This document shows, piece after piece, positions 8,767 through 15,957 of a stretch of 64,000 bases of DNA (within the stretch, counting starts at the first letter, position 1; the number at the start of each line of letters is the position of its first letter). A program made the position numbers and the translations under genes. The notes below the pieces were generated by a model. That model had not been told where the DNA came from and did not search any database. It saw only the letters and a program-made list of their open reading frames with translations. Origin of the DNA: Kiritimatiellia bacterium (GTDB lineage Bacteria > Verrucomicrobiota > Kiritimatiellia > RFP12 > UBA1067); assembly GCA_017405115.1 (NCBI GenBank), contig JAFRBA010000280.1, forward strand, positions 1-64,000, given 5' to 3'.

Positions 8767-9437
8767 CGCGCACGCCTCCTCGTCAGACAACGCACCAGCC
8801 AGTCCATTCCATGCCAGCTCATCCATCGCGCAATGCGGCGGCGGCGGCTCGACCCGCCCATCGCATACCAGTGGATCGCGCGCGTGTCGGACGAGCGGTG
8901 CATGCTGCCGTCCGACCCGATTGGCGAGAACCATTCAGGCGGCAACACACGTAGAGGGGCATGAACGCGCGACATGGCGTCCGCAAGGTTGGAGGTGATG
9001 ACAGACATCATCTCGGCTTTAGGATCGTAGTCCTGCTCTTCGTAGAGCTCGAGCATCCGCGCGGCAACCGAGCTTCCGCGCGTCAGCGCGATTCCGCCGC
9101 CCGGGTTTAGCTGTTGGCCGCCATTCGGCGTCCATTCGCTCGCGACCCACTCGAATGCGCACAGGTCGTCGATCCCCCCGACGAGCTCCACGTCGAAGTC
9201 GAAGTACACGCCGCCATGCTCCTTCAGCGCCCACATCCGCACCCAGTCGCTCGCCGCCGCCCAGCGCCGAAGGCCGATCGCATGGTCGAGAAAGCGGGAG
9301 CCAGACGGCAAGTCGTCCAGCCCCCACTCCCGGATCTCCCATCCGGGGGCGAACCTGCGCCAGCTTGCGAGGCATCGCTCCGCAAGCTTCGTCTTCGGCC
9401 CTCCGAACCAGCAGCAGTGGATTACCTTCGGAACCAT
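8763..9437 (-). CDS. OCH1-like glycosyltransferase (DXD sugar-binding type)
   Basis: 224 aa. 'PKVIHCCWFGG' at the N-terminus and 'WALKEHGGVYFDFDVELVGG' with the DXD motif (DFD) are the hallmarks of the Gly_transf_sug (OCH1/GT32) family, which use a divalent metal to bind the nucleotide sugar. A closely related gene lies directly upstream, the two sharing 'PK.IH..WFGGPKT.LAERC.ASWRRF.PGW', so the pair arose by tandem duplication and divergence. The start (9437) lies 16 bp inside the upstream gene. Confidence 0.83.
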   Translation of the reverse strand: MVPKVIHCCWFGGPKTKLAERCLASWRRFAPGWEIREWGLDDLPSGSRFLDHAIGLRRWAAASDWVRMWALKEHGGVYFDFDVELVGGIDDLCAFEWVASEWTPNGGQQLNPGGGIALTRGSSVAARMLELYEEQDYDPKAEMMSVITSNLADAMSRVHAPLRVLPPEWFSPIGSDGSMHRSSDTRAIHWYAMGGSSRRRRIARWMSWHGMDWLVRCLTRRRAR

Positions 9438-10072
9438 TTCCTCGCCCTCGGCCACCAGATGTAGGCGAGCCTCTGCTTCCAGTTGAACCAGCTCGCCGCG
9501 TAGTGATGTATCGCACGCGTTTCGGAGGTTATCTCCACCTCCCCTGCGCAGCCGCCCTTCGGGTTGAACACCGCCGACGGCAGGCACCGCCTCTCGGGGA
9601 ACCGCTCCAGAACCTCCGTGGCTATCGCGGGCCCCGACTGCGAAAGGTGGCATGCCGGGTCAAACGCAAGCGTCTCGTAGCGCTCCGCGATGGCGGCGCA
9701 TACCGGATCGCCCCTCTCCGCCGCGAACCCGAGGCCAGGCCCGACTCTCCGCGGCGAGTCGCATTCGCAGGCGAAGAACGGCCCCTCCTCGACCAGGTCG
9801 TCGATGGGGCGGATCAGCTCGACGTCCGTATCGAAGTACACTCCGCCCTCGTCGCGGATCTTCGTCATCCGGAGATGGTCCGGGACGAACCCCCACTTCT
9901 TCGCGGCGAACGCGGCGGACGCAAACGCAGAGCTTCCGATGTCGGCATTGGACTCGTTCCACTCCACGACATCCCATCCCGGACAGAATCTCCGCCAGCT
10001 GGCGATGCAGCGTTCGGCAAGACTGGTCTTTGGCCCGCCGAACCAGAAATAGTGTATCTTCTTCGGTATCAT
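9422..10072 (-). CDS. OCH1-like glycosyltransferase, paralogue of the next gene
   Basis: 216 aa. Starts MIPKKIHYFWFGGPK and contains 'IRDEGGVYFDTDVELIRP' with the DXD (DTD) metal/nucleotide-sugar site of the Gly_transf_sug (GT32) family. It resembles its downstream neighbour strongly in the N-terminal half but differs in the acceptor half, suggesting two related but different linkages. ATGA overlap at 10069-10072 couples it to the GT2 gene upstream. Role in glycan assembly is inferred from context. Confidence 0.83.
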   Translation of the reverse strand: MIPKKIHYFWFGGPKTSLAERCIASWRRFCPGWDVVEWNESNADIGSSAFASAAFAAKKWGFVPDHLRMTKIRDEGGVYFDTDVELIRPIDDLVEEGPFFACECDSPRRVGPGLGFAAERGDPVCAAIAERYETLAFDPACHLSQSGPAIATEVLERFPERRCLPSAVFNPKGGCAGEVEITSETRAIHHYAASWFNWKQRLAYIWWPRARKWFRR

Positions 10073-11055
10073 CTCAACGTCCCGAAATGAATCAGATGCT
10101 TGGCCGCGTAAGGCAGGCGGCAGAGTAGCCACGCAAGCGCACGGCTGCGGGTCGCGCCGAGGATCCGCATCGCAAAGCGCTGCCATGAGGCAAAGCCGTA
10201 TGCGCCAGCCAGGCGCAGCGTGTCGAACCACCGGCTTTCTAGCTCCCGCCTAAGGGCGGGATCGGAAACATCCAGCAGATTGCGCAGTATGTATTCGAGG
10301 AAGCGCAGTCCCATAAGGCGCCAAAGCCGCCGATCCATTGTCTTGCCGTGCTCGGTCATGGCTCTTAGCCATGTTATCCTCAGAATCAGTTCCGCTCCGA
10401 AGTTCTCGCGCGTCCAGGCAGTATGAACGATACTGCCTTCGCGCTGGCGGTATCCGTACGCCGGGATGTCCGTGACCGCCACTCGCGTCGCGCGCAGAAG
10501 CGCCATGCTCTCGAACAACTTGTCATCGACGCGGATTATCCGCTCGAACTCCAGGCCTCTGATCAGGTCCCGTCGGTAGGCGTATTGCCACATCCCGCGC
10601 TCGTATACGTCGATGCCGACTACCTGCGACACATCGACTTCGTATGAATCGAACGAATCGACGACCGGCTCGACCGGCAATGCCTCCGTCCGCCCGAATC
10701 CAAGCATCTCGGCCGACGGATGGCGCGAAGCCATCGCCCGCACTAGCGAAAGCCACCCCTTTGCCAGGACGTCGTCGCCGTCCAGGAACATGATCCAGTC
10801 GCCGGTCGCGGCGGAAAGCGCAGCGTTGCGAGCCGCGCCAGCGCCCGCGTTCTCCTGGTGGATCACCTTCATCATGCAGCCGCCTGGCGCGATCTGGCGC
10901 GCGGCCCTGTCCAGCTTCTCGCCTGAGGCGTCCGTAGACCCGTCGTCGACACACATGAGCTCGACATCGCCGTCCGCCTCGCCGAGGACGCTGCGCAGGC
11001 ACTCGTCGAGGAAGTCCGCCACGTTGTACACCGGCACGACCACGCTCACCCTCAT
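10069..11055 (-). CDS. Glycosyltransferase family 2
   Basis: 328 aa. 'MRVSVVVPVYNVADFLDECLRSVL' and 'CVDDGSTDASGE' are the classical GT2 N-terminal motifs; 'GDWIMFLDGDDVLAKGW' supplies the DXD metal site. The C-terminal third is helical and basic and may contact the membrane. A longer open frame upstream of 11055 is a shadow of the flippase gene; the true start is the ATG that overlaps the flippase stop as ATGA. Probable role: adding a sugar during surface-glycan repeat-unit synthesis. Confidence 0.87.
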   Translation of the reverse strand: MRVSVVVPVYNVADFLDECLRSVLGEADGDVELMCVDDGSTDASGEKLDRAARQIAPGGCMMKVIHQENAGAGAARNAALSAATGDWIMFLDGDDVLAKGWLSLVRAMASRHPSAEMLGFGRTEALPVEPVVDSFDSYEVDVSQVVGIDVYERGMWQYAYRRDLIRGLEFERIIRVDDKLFESMALLRATRVAVTDIPAYGYRQREGSIVHTAWTRENFGAELILRITWLRAMTEHGKTMDRRLWRLMGLRFLEYILRNLLDVSDPALRRELESRWFDTLRLAGAYGFASWQRFAMRILGATRSRALAWLLCRLPYAAKHLIHFGTLR

Positions 11056-12266
11056 CGCGTCGCCCTCCTTGCGGCGACCATGTTCGTCGCCGCCATGAAA
11101 ACGGTGGACGCCGCCTTGGCGACGCACAGACCGGCGAGCCCGAACGGAAGCGCGGCGAAAACGAGTGCAAAGCAGATCGGTTTCTGCACGAACTCCAGCT
11201 TGAGCACGACGTCGGTGCGCCCCTTGAGGTAGAGCATGTTCTGGTACAGGCGCATCGCCGGCTCGAAGGCGAGGCCGAGGACAAGCAGGCGGATGTACGG
11301 GACGCAGCACGTCCACTGGGCACCCAGGACGACCCGCACGATCGGCTCGGCAAAGGCCGCCAAGAGACCGAGCAGGGGAATCAGCAGCGCCAGCGACAGC
11401 AGGGTCAGCCGGTCGTAGGCCCGGCGCAAGGCGACGTTGTCGTCCTGCAGACGCGCGAGCAGCGGGTAGTTGACGTTGATCATCGCCTCCCCGGCGACCT
11501 GCGGCAGAAGCTCCGCCCACGACTGCGCGCGCGTGTAGATGCCGGCGGCCACGGAGCCGAACGCCTTGCCGGTGACCAGCGAATAGACGTGGAAGTAGAC
11601 CGCATTCACGAACGACGCCGCGAGGTGCTTCCACCCGAAGGAGAAGAACTCGCGGAAAGACGAGCGCACGAAGACGAAGCGCGGCCGCCAGCGCACGGCC
11701 GCCGCCAGCAGCAGGACATTGGAGAGGTGCCATGCAACGCCCTGCCAGACAAGCGCCCACACGCCCCATCCCCGGGCGGCCAGCACGACGCCAAGGGTGC
11801 CCGAGGCGACGACGGAGGCGACGGCGATGAGCGTCTGCGTACGGAACTCGAGGCGAATACGAAGAAGCGCCTGCGGCACGGACGTCACCGCGCCGAAGAC
11901 GATGCCCGTGGTCACCACCCGGGCAATCGGAGCCAGTTCCGCCACGCCGAAGAACCTGGCGATGGCGGGCGCCGCGGCGAAGAGCGCCGAATAGCAGGCC
12001 GCCGCCATAGCGATGGAAAACCAGAACACCGTCGACGCGTCGTTGTCGGTACGGTCGACCTTTCGCATCAGCGCAAGCGGGAACCCGCAGTCGACGAACA
12101 TCTCCGAGACGCCGATGAAGACGCCAAGCATCGCGACGAGGCCGAAATCGGCAGGCGTCAGCAGGCGTGCAAGCAGGATGCCGAACAGGAACTGCGTGCC
12201 GCGCACGGCCACGCGCCCCCCCGCCGTCCACGCCATGCCCGCCAGGGACTTCCGCCAGAGGCTCAT
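11052..12266 (-). CDS. Polysaccharide flippase / oligosaccharide exporter (Wzx-like)
   Basis: 404 aa with about 10-12 hydrophobic helices. 'SLAGMAWTAGGRVAVRGTQFLFGILLARLLTPADFGLVAM' is the typical start of the Polysacc_synt/MATE-like MOP superfamily. It should flip lipid-linked oligosaccharides across the inner membrane and heads the coupled transferase operon. The start at 12266 (MSLWRKSLAG) has GGGGGA close upstream; alternatives are 12278 and 12320. The neighbours (two GT4, two GT32, one GT2, a methyltransferase) fit a surface-glycan locus; no polymerase is seen in the window. Confidence 0.85.
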   Translation of the reverse strand: MSLWRKSLAGMAWTAGGRVAVRGTQFLFGILLARLLTPADFGLVAMLGVFIGVSEMFVDCGFPLALMRKVDRTDNDASTVFWFSIAMAAACYSALFAAAPAIARFFGVAELAPIARVVTTGIVFGAVTSVPQALLRIRLEFRTQTLIAVASVVASGTLGVVLAARGWGVWALVWQGVAWHLSNVLLLAAAVRWRPRFVFVRSSFREFFSFGWKHLAASFVNAVYFHVYSLVTGKAFGSVAAGIYTRAQSWAELLPQVAGEAMINVNYPLLARLQDDNVALRRAYDRLTLLSLALLIPLLGLLAAFAEPIVRVVLGAQWTCCVPYIRLLVLGLAFEPAMRLYQNMLYLKGRTDVVLKLEFVQKPICFALVFAALPFGLAGLCVAKAASTVFMAATNMVAARRATR

Positions 12267-12336
12267 CGCATCCCCCATGCCGCACCCGGATTCGGGCCGG
12301 CTGCGCGGAGGCGAAGACATCGCATCCAGCGGGAAG

Positions 12337-13584
12337 TCATCTGCGGCCTCCGTTTACCGACTCCACGAAGAACACCTTGTCGCCGACGCGGCACCGCGGC
12401 GCCTTGAACGTCGCCCAGCCGCCCTTGTCGGCGCTGGCAAGCCGCTCGTCGTCACGCCACAGCTCACCAACCGTAAGCTCCGCGACACCCGTCGTCGGGC
12501 CGTGAATCTGGATGGCGTCGCCAGGGCGTATCGAATGGTCCTGCACCTTCACCTGCGCGATGCCCGCCTTCAGGAAATAGTCGATCACCACGCCGACATG
12601 GCGCTTTACAGTCGTAGCGCGGGAATCCTCCGAGTCGGTGAACTGGTCTGCTCCGGGCCTGCCGAAGTAGAGGCCCTCCGAGAACTCCCTGTGGAACACG
12701 GTCTTCACCTGGCGCATCAGCTCGTCGACGAGCTCCGGCGTGTACTCGCCCGCCACAACGGCGTCTACGGCGCGACGATACGCGGCCGTGACGGTCTTCA
12801 CGTAGTTGGCGTTGCGCGCGCGCCCCTCGATCTTGAAGGACGAGATTCCGGCGGACATCAGCTTGTCGACGAACGGAAGCGAACAGAGGTCGCGGGCGCT
12901 GAGTATCGTGTGCGGCTCGACGACGAACTCGGTGTCCGACTCGTGGACCGGATTGCCGTCCGCGTCTTCGTAGAGGTCCACGGCCTTGACGACGAACCGC
13001 CGCCTGCACGGCTGCTTGCATTCGCCGCGGCAAGCGCTCTTCCCGAAGACGTCGTGGCTCATGAAGCACCGCCCCGACTCCGCCACGCACTGCGCGCCGT
13101 GCACGAAGCACTCGATCTCGACGGGGCTTCTGCGGACGATTTCCGCGACTTCCGCGAGCGTGCACTCCCTCGCCAGCACGACGCGGCTCGCGCCCTGCTC
13201 GGCTAGAAAGCGAACCGCCGCGGAATTGGACGTGGACATCTGCGTCGAGACATGGAAGCGCGCACCGTGCCGGCGGCAGAGCGCGGCGACGCCCCAGTCG
13301 GCGACGATGAACGCGTCGACGTGCGGTTTCGCAGCGACGATCGTGCGCTTGATCTCCTCCGTCTCGCCCTCGAACATGATCGCGTTCAGGGCAAGGTAGC
13401 GCCTTACGCGGCCTCCGCACCGCCGCGCTATCTCCGGCAGGTCCTCGAGCCGGAAGTTGACTCCGCTGCGCGCACGCATGTTGAACGCCCCCAGCCCGAA
13501 GTACACCGCGTCCGCGCCGGCGTCTATCGCGGCCTGCAGGCAGGTGAAGTCCCCTGCCGGAGAGAGTATCTCGGGCTTGGTCAT
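12337..13584 (-). CDS. trhP: U32-family peptidase-like protein, probable tRNA hydroxylation protein TrhP
   Basis: 415 aa. The N-terminal 'PEILSPAGDFTCLQAAIDAGADAVYFG' is the U32 signature start. The core has 'ECFVHGAQCVAESGRCFMSH' and 'RGECKQPCRRRF', the conserved cysteines that ligate the Fe-S cluster, followed by 'FKIEGRARNANYVKTVTAAYR', and ends with the beta-barrel 'GDAIQIHGP...VGELW' domain. Family members TrhP/YegQ act in prephenate-dependent 5-hydroxyuridine formation in tRNA; older names call them collagenase-like proteases. The start is the ATG at 13584: a TGATATACT box ends 10 nt upstream and there is no ribosome-binding site, so a very short leader is predicted. Divergent from dinB. 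Confidence 0.82.
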   Translation of the reverse strand: MTKPEILSPAGDFTCLQAAIDAGADAVYFGLGAFNMRARSGVNFRLEDLPEIARRCGGRVRRYLALNAIMFEGETEEIKRTIVAAKPHVDAFIVADWGVAALCRRHGARFHVSTQMSTSNSAAVRFLAEQGASRVVLARECTLAEVAEIVRRSPVEIECFVHGAQCVAESGRCFMSHDVFGKSACRGECKQPCRRRFVVKAVDLYEDADGNPVHESDTEFVVEPHTILSARDLCSLPFVDKLMSAGISSFKIEGRARNANYVKTVTAAYRRAVDAVVAGEYTPELVDELMRQVKTVFHREFSEGLYFGRPGADQFTDSEDSRATTVKRHVGVVIDYFLKAGIAQVKVQDHSIRPGDAIQIHGPTTGVAELTVGELWRDDERLASADKGGWATFKAPRCRVGDKVFFVESVNGGRR

Positions 13585-13651
13585 GGTTATGGATAGTATA
13601 TCAGATAATTGCCTTCCGCACCAACACCGCAGTTGTGATATAATCTTCCCG
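13585..13651. promoter_or_regulatory. Divergent, nearly leaderless promoters of trhP and dinB
   Basis: The 67-bp gap holds two outward extended -10 boxes: TGATATACT for trhP (minus, -10 at 13595-13600) and TGATATAAT for dinB (plus, -10 at 13639-13644). The start codons lie 10 and 7 nt downstream. No Shine-Dalgarno sequence fits between. Confidence 0.7.
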
Positions 13652-14806
13652 GTGAAGACGATCCTGCATGTCGACATGGACGCGTTCTTCGCGTCAGTTG
13701 AGCTGCTGCACCACCCCGAGTGGCGCGGACGGCCGCTCATAGTCGGCGCAGGCCCGCACGAGCGCGGCGTCGTGTCCACCTGCTCATACGAGGCGCGCAA
13801 GTTCGGCGTCCGCTCGGCCATGCCGTCGCGCACCGCCTACGCCCTCTGCCCGCATGCGATATTCGTGCCGCCCCACGGAGAGCTCTATCAGTCCGTGTCC
13901 GACACGGCGTTCGAGGTCTTCGGGCACTACACGCCCTTCGTCGAAGGCGTCTCCATAGACGAGGCGTTCCTGGACATCACAGGCACCATCCACCTGCACG
14001 GAAACGCCGAGAGGCTTGGCGAGACCCTGCGCCGCGAGATACGGGAGAGGTGCCGCGTGACGTGCTCCGTCGGCATCGCGCCGAACCGCCTGCTTGCCAA
14101 AATAGGCTCGGAGCTGCACAAGCCGGACGGGCTGACGGTCATGCCGTTCGATCCGGACGCAATCGCCGCGTTCCTGGCGCCGAAGCCCGTCGGCATCCTG
14201 TGGGGCATTGGCCGGCATACGGAAGAGGCGCTCAGGCCATACGGAATCACGACATGCGGCGACCTGCAGCGACTGCCGACGGAGCATCTGGCCACGATAC
14301 TCGGCTCGCCGCATGCGGCGGAGGCCCTGCGCGAGGCGGCATTCGGGCGCTCGGACGACGAAGTGTACTGGCAGCCGGCCGACGAGAAGTCCGTGTCGCG
14401 GGAACACACCTTCGACGACGACGTCTACGACCGGCAGGTCGTGAGGGACAAGCTGATCGAACTCGTCTCGGAAGTCGGCCATCGCTTCCGCGCCGTTCCG
14501 CGCTGGGCGCGGACGGCCCGCATCAAGATACGCGACGCCGCGTTCCGGACCATAACGCGCCAGACACCGTTCGACGCCCCCACGCGGGACGACTTCTCCT
14601 TCCGCGCAAAGGCGCTGGAGCTCTTCGACCGCGAGCGGATCGGCAGCGTGAGGCTCATCGGCTTCGGAGTCGACAACATACAGGACAGGCCCGACGCCGA
14701 CGAGCCAACGCTCTTCTCCTCGCCGGACGACGAGCTGCGGCGGAGGCACGAGCGCCTCAGCGACGCGCTTGACGCCCTGCGCGACCGCGGTCTGCTGGAC
14801 GCCTGA
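13652..14806 (+). CDS. dinB: DNA polymerase IV (Y-family)
   Basis: 384 aa from a GTG start. 'KTILHVDMDAFFASVE' at the N-terminus carries the first catalytic Asp (DMD) and the FF steric-gate region; 'GVSIDEAFLDIT' supplies the second catalytic Asp-Glu. The fingers, palm and little-finger regions are all present ('VGIAPNRLLAKIGSELHKPDGL', 'GIGRHTEEAL' helix-hairpin-helix). It performs error-prone translesion synthesis. The GTG at 13652 is chosen over upstream in-frame codons because the family starts exactly here and a TATAAT box ends 7 nt before it, predicting a leaderless mRNA. No LexA box was recognised between the two promoters. Confidence 0.93.
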   Translation: MKTILHVDMDAFFASVELLHHPEWRGRPLIVGAGPHERGVVSTCSYEARKFGVRSAMPSRTAYALCPHAIFVPPHGELYQSVSDTAFEVFGHYTPFVEGVSIDEAFLDITGTIHLHGNAERLGETLRREIRERCRVTCSVGIAPNRLLAKIGSELHKPDGLTVMPFDPDAIAAFLAPKPVGILWGIGRHTEEALRPYGITTCGDLQRLPTEHLATILGSPHAAEALREAAFGRSDDEVYWQPADEKSVSREHTFDDDVYDRQVVRDKLIELVSEVGHRFRAVPRWARTARIKIRDAAFRTITRQTPFDAPTRDDFSFRAKALELFDRERIGSVRLIGFGVDNIQDRPDADEPTLFSSPDDELRRRHERLSDALDALRDRGLLDA

Positions 14807-15120
14807 CCCTAAAAATCGCAGTTGACGAGCGAAGGCGCCTGGCGGCGCGACCACAAACCCGTCAGCGCGGCGGCGCGTGGCAAAGGTCGGATATCGTAGA
14901 AGCAGTAGGATTGAAAGCAGAAGCGACTAGGCGACCTTCTGGCCAACGCGCTGACTCGCCCTTTCAGGCGGCGGAACGCCGCTTGGCAAGCCGGCAGCGT
15001 TTCGTGGTCGCGCCGCAGGCGCAGAGACGACTCGTCACCCGCATGGTGAAGCCGCATATGCGCTCATACGCTTGAAAACAAAGGCCAGAACTGGAATCAC
15101 AATAGGCTGACCGGTGGCTG
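14807..15120. other. Intergenic stretch between convergent dinB and rplS
   Basis: About 310 bp with no supported gene. It contains GC-rich short inverted repeats and a 26-codon minus-strand frame (14964-15044, Cys- and Arg-rich) without a ribosome-binding site. No RNase P, tmRNA or SRP RNA signature was recognised. Confidence 0.4.
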
Positions 15121-15156
15121 GCAAGCAAACGGGCGGCGGCCGAAAGACCGTCGCCC
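15121..15156 (-). terminator. Terminator of rpsP-rplS
   Basis: A strong hairpin (GGGCGACGG / CCGCCGCCC with one mismatch) is followed on the minus strand by GTTTGCTTGC. It lies about 28 nt downstream of the rplS stop. Confidence 0.65.
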
Positions 15157-15183
15157 GCATGTTTCGCCCACCTTCGCCGCGGC

Positions 15184-15552
15184 TTACCGCTTGACGAGCT
15201 TGCGAACCGCCTTGTGGGAGCAGAACGTGCGCTCGTTGTAGAGCTTGGCCCTGCGGGCCGTGCCCTTCTTGACGAGCTTGATGCCCTGCAGCCACGGGCT
15301 GTTGAACGGAAAGAGCTTCTCCACCCGGACGCCGTAGGTGTCGCGCGAGACGGTGAAGTTGCCCGCGACGTTGCCCCGCCCGTTGTCCACCGCGAGGACC
15401 TTGCCCTCGAAGTCCTGGATGCGGAACTTGTCGCCTTCCTTGATCTTGATGGAAACGCGGACGATGTCGCCGGCGCGGAAGGCGGGGAAGTTCTTCCCCG
15501 CGAGGGCGGCGGTCTGCTCTGCGTTTATCTTGTCTATAAGCTTAATGCCCAT
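15184..15552 (-). CDS. rplS: Large ribosomal subunit protein bL19
   Basis: 122 aa, normal family length. 'FRAGDIVRVSIKIKEGDKFRIQDFEGKVLAV', 'FTVSRDTYGVRVEKLFPFNSPWLQGIKLVKKG' and 'RRAKLYNER' are characteristic of bL19, which sits at the 30S-50S interface. It starts one base after the rpsP stop and is followed by a hairpin terminator. In most bacteria rimM and trmD lie between rpsP and rplS; here the two ribosomal genes are directly adjacent. Confidence 0.96.
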   Translation of the reverse strand: MGIKLIDKINAEQTAALAGKNFPAFRAGDIVRVSIKIKEGDKFRIQDFEGKVLAVDNGRGNVAGNFTVSRDTYGVRVEKLFPFNSPWLQGIKLVKKGTARRAKLYNERTFCSHKAVRKLVKR

Positions 15553-15553
15553 C

Positions 15554-15853
15554 TCAGGCCTCCTTCTTGGCGTCGGCCTTCGGCTTCGCCTTTGTGGCGT
15601 GGTGCGGCTTGAGCTCGGGGTTCCTGGCGCGGCGGATGAGCGACGCCACCGTCGCCGAGGGCTTGGCGCCGTTCTTCAGCCAGTGATCGACGCGCTCGAG
15701 GTCGATCTTGAAGTTGTTCTCCTTGATCTGGGTGTCGTACCACCCGAGGATCTCGAGGAACTTGCCGTCGCGAGGCGAACGCGAGTCCGCCGCGACTATG
15801 CGGTATGTCGCGTGGTTTGTGCAGCCAGTGCGACGCATTCTGATCTTTACCAT
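15554..15853 (-). CDS. rpsP: Small ribosomal subunit protein bS16
   Basis: 99 aa. 'VKIRMRRTGCTNHATYRIVAADSRSPRDGKFLEILGWYD' is the standard bS16 N-terminus; the C-terminus is a Lys/Ala-rich tail. The start at 15853 follows AAGGAC, a usable Shine-Dalgarno sequence, unlike many genes here. Promoter: TGGTATACT with TTGCAT 17 bp upstream (15892-15920). Co-transcribed with rplS. Confidence 0.96.
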   Translation of the reverse strand: MVKIRMRRTGCTNHATYRIVAADSRSPRDGKFLEILGWYDTQIKENNFKIDLERVDHWLKNGAKPSATVASLIRRARNPELKPHHATKAKPKADAKKEA

Positions 15854-15891
15854 TGTCCTTGCTTTCCCATTCGGTGAACAAAACGGCGCGT

Positions 15892-15920
15892 AGTATACCA
15901 TACCGCGCGGCCAAATGCAA
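15892..15920 (-). promoter_or_regulatory. Promoter of rpsP-rplS
   Basis: Extended -10 TGGTATACT (-10 at 15892-15897) and TTGCAT (15915-15920) with a 17-bp spacer. The leader is about 35 nt, long enough to carry the AAGGAC ribosome-binding site. Confidence 0.65.
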
Positions 15921-15957
15921 CGGCAAACTACATAAGCGGAAAAGGCCGGCGCGTGCG

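Noticed and set aside
14964..15044. 26-codon Cys/Arg-rich frame after rplS
   Set aside because: No ribosome-binding site or promoter, no family resemblance beyond a CxC pattern.
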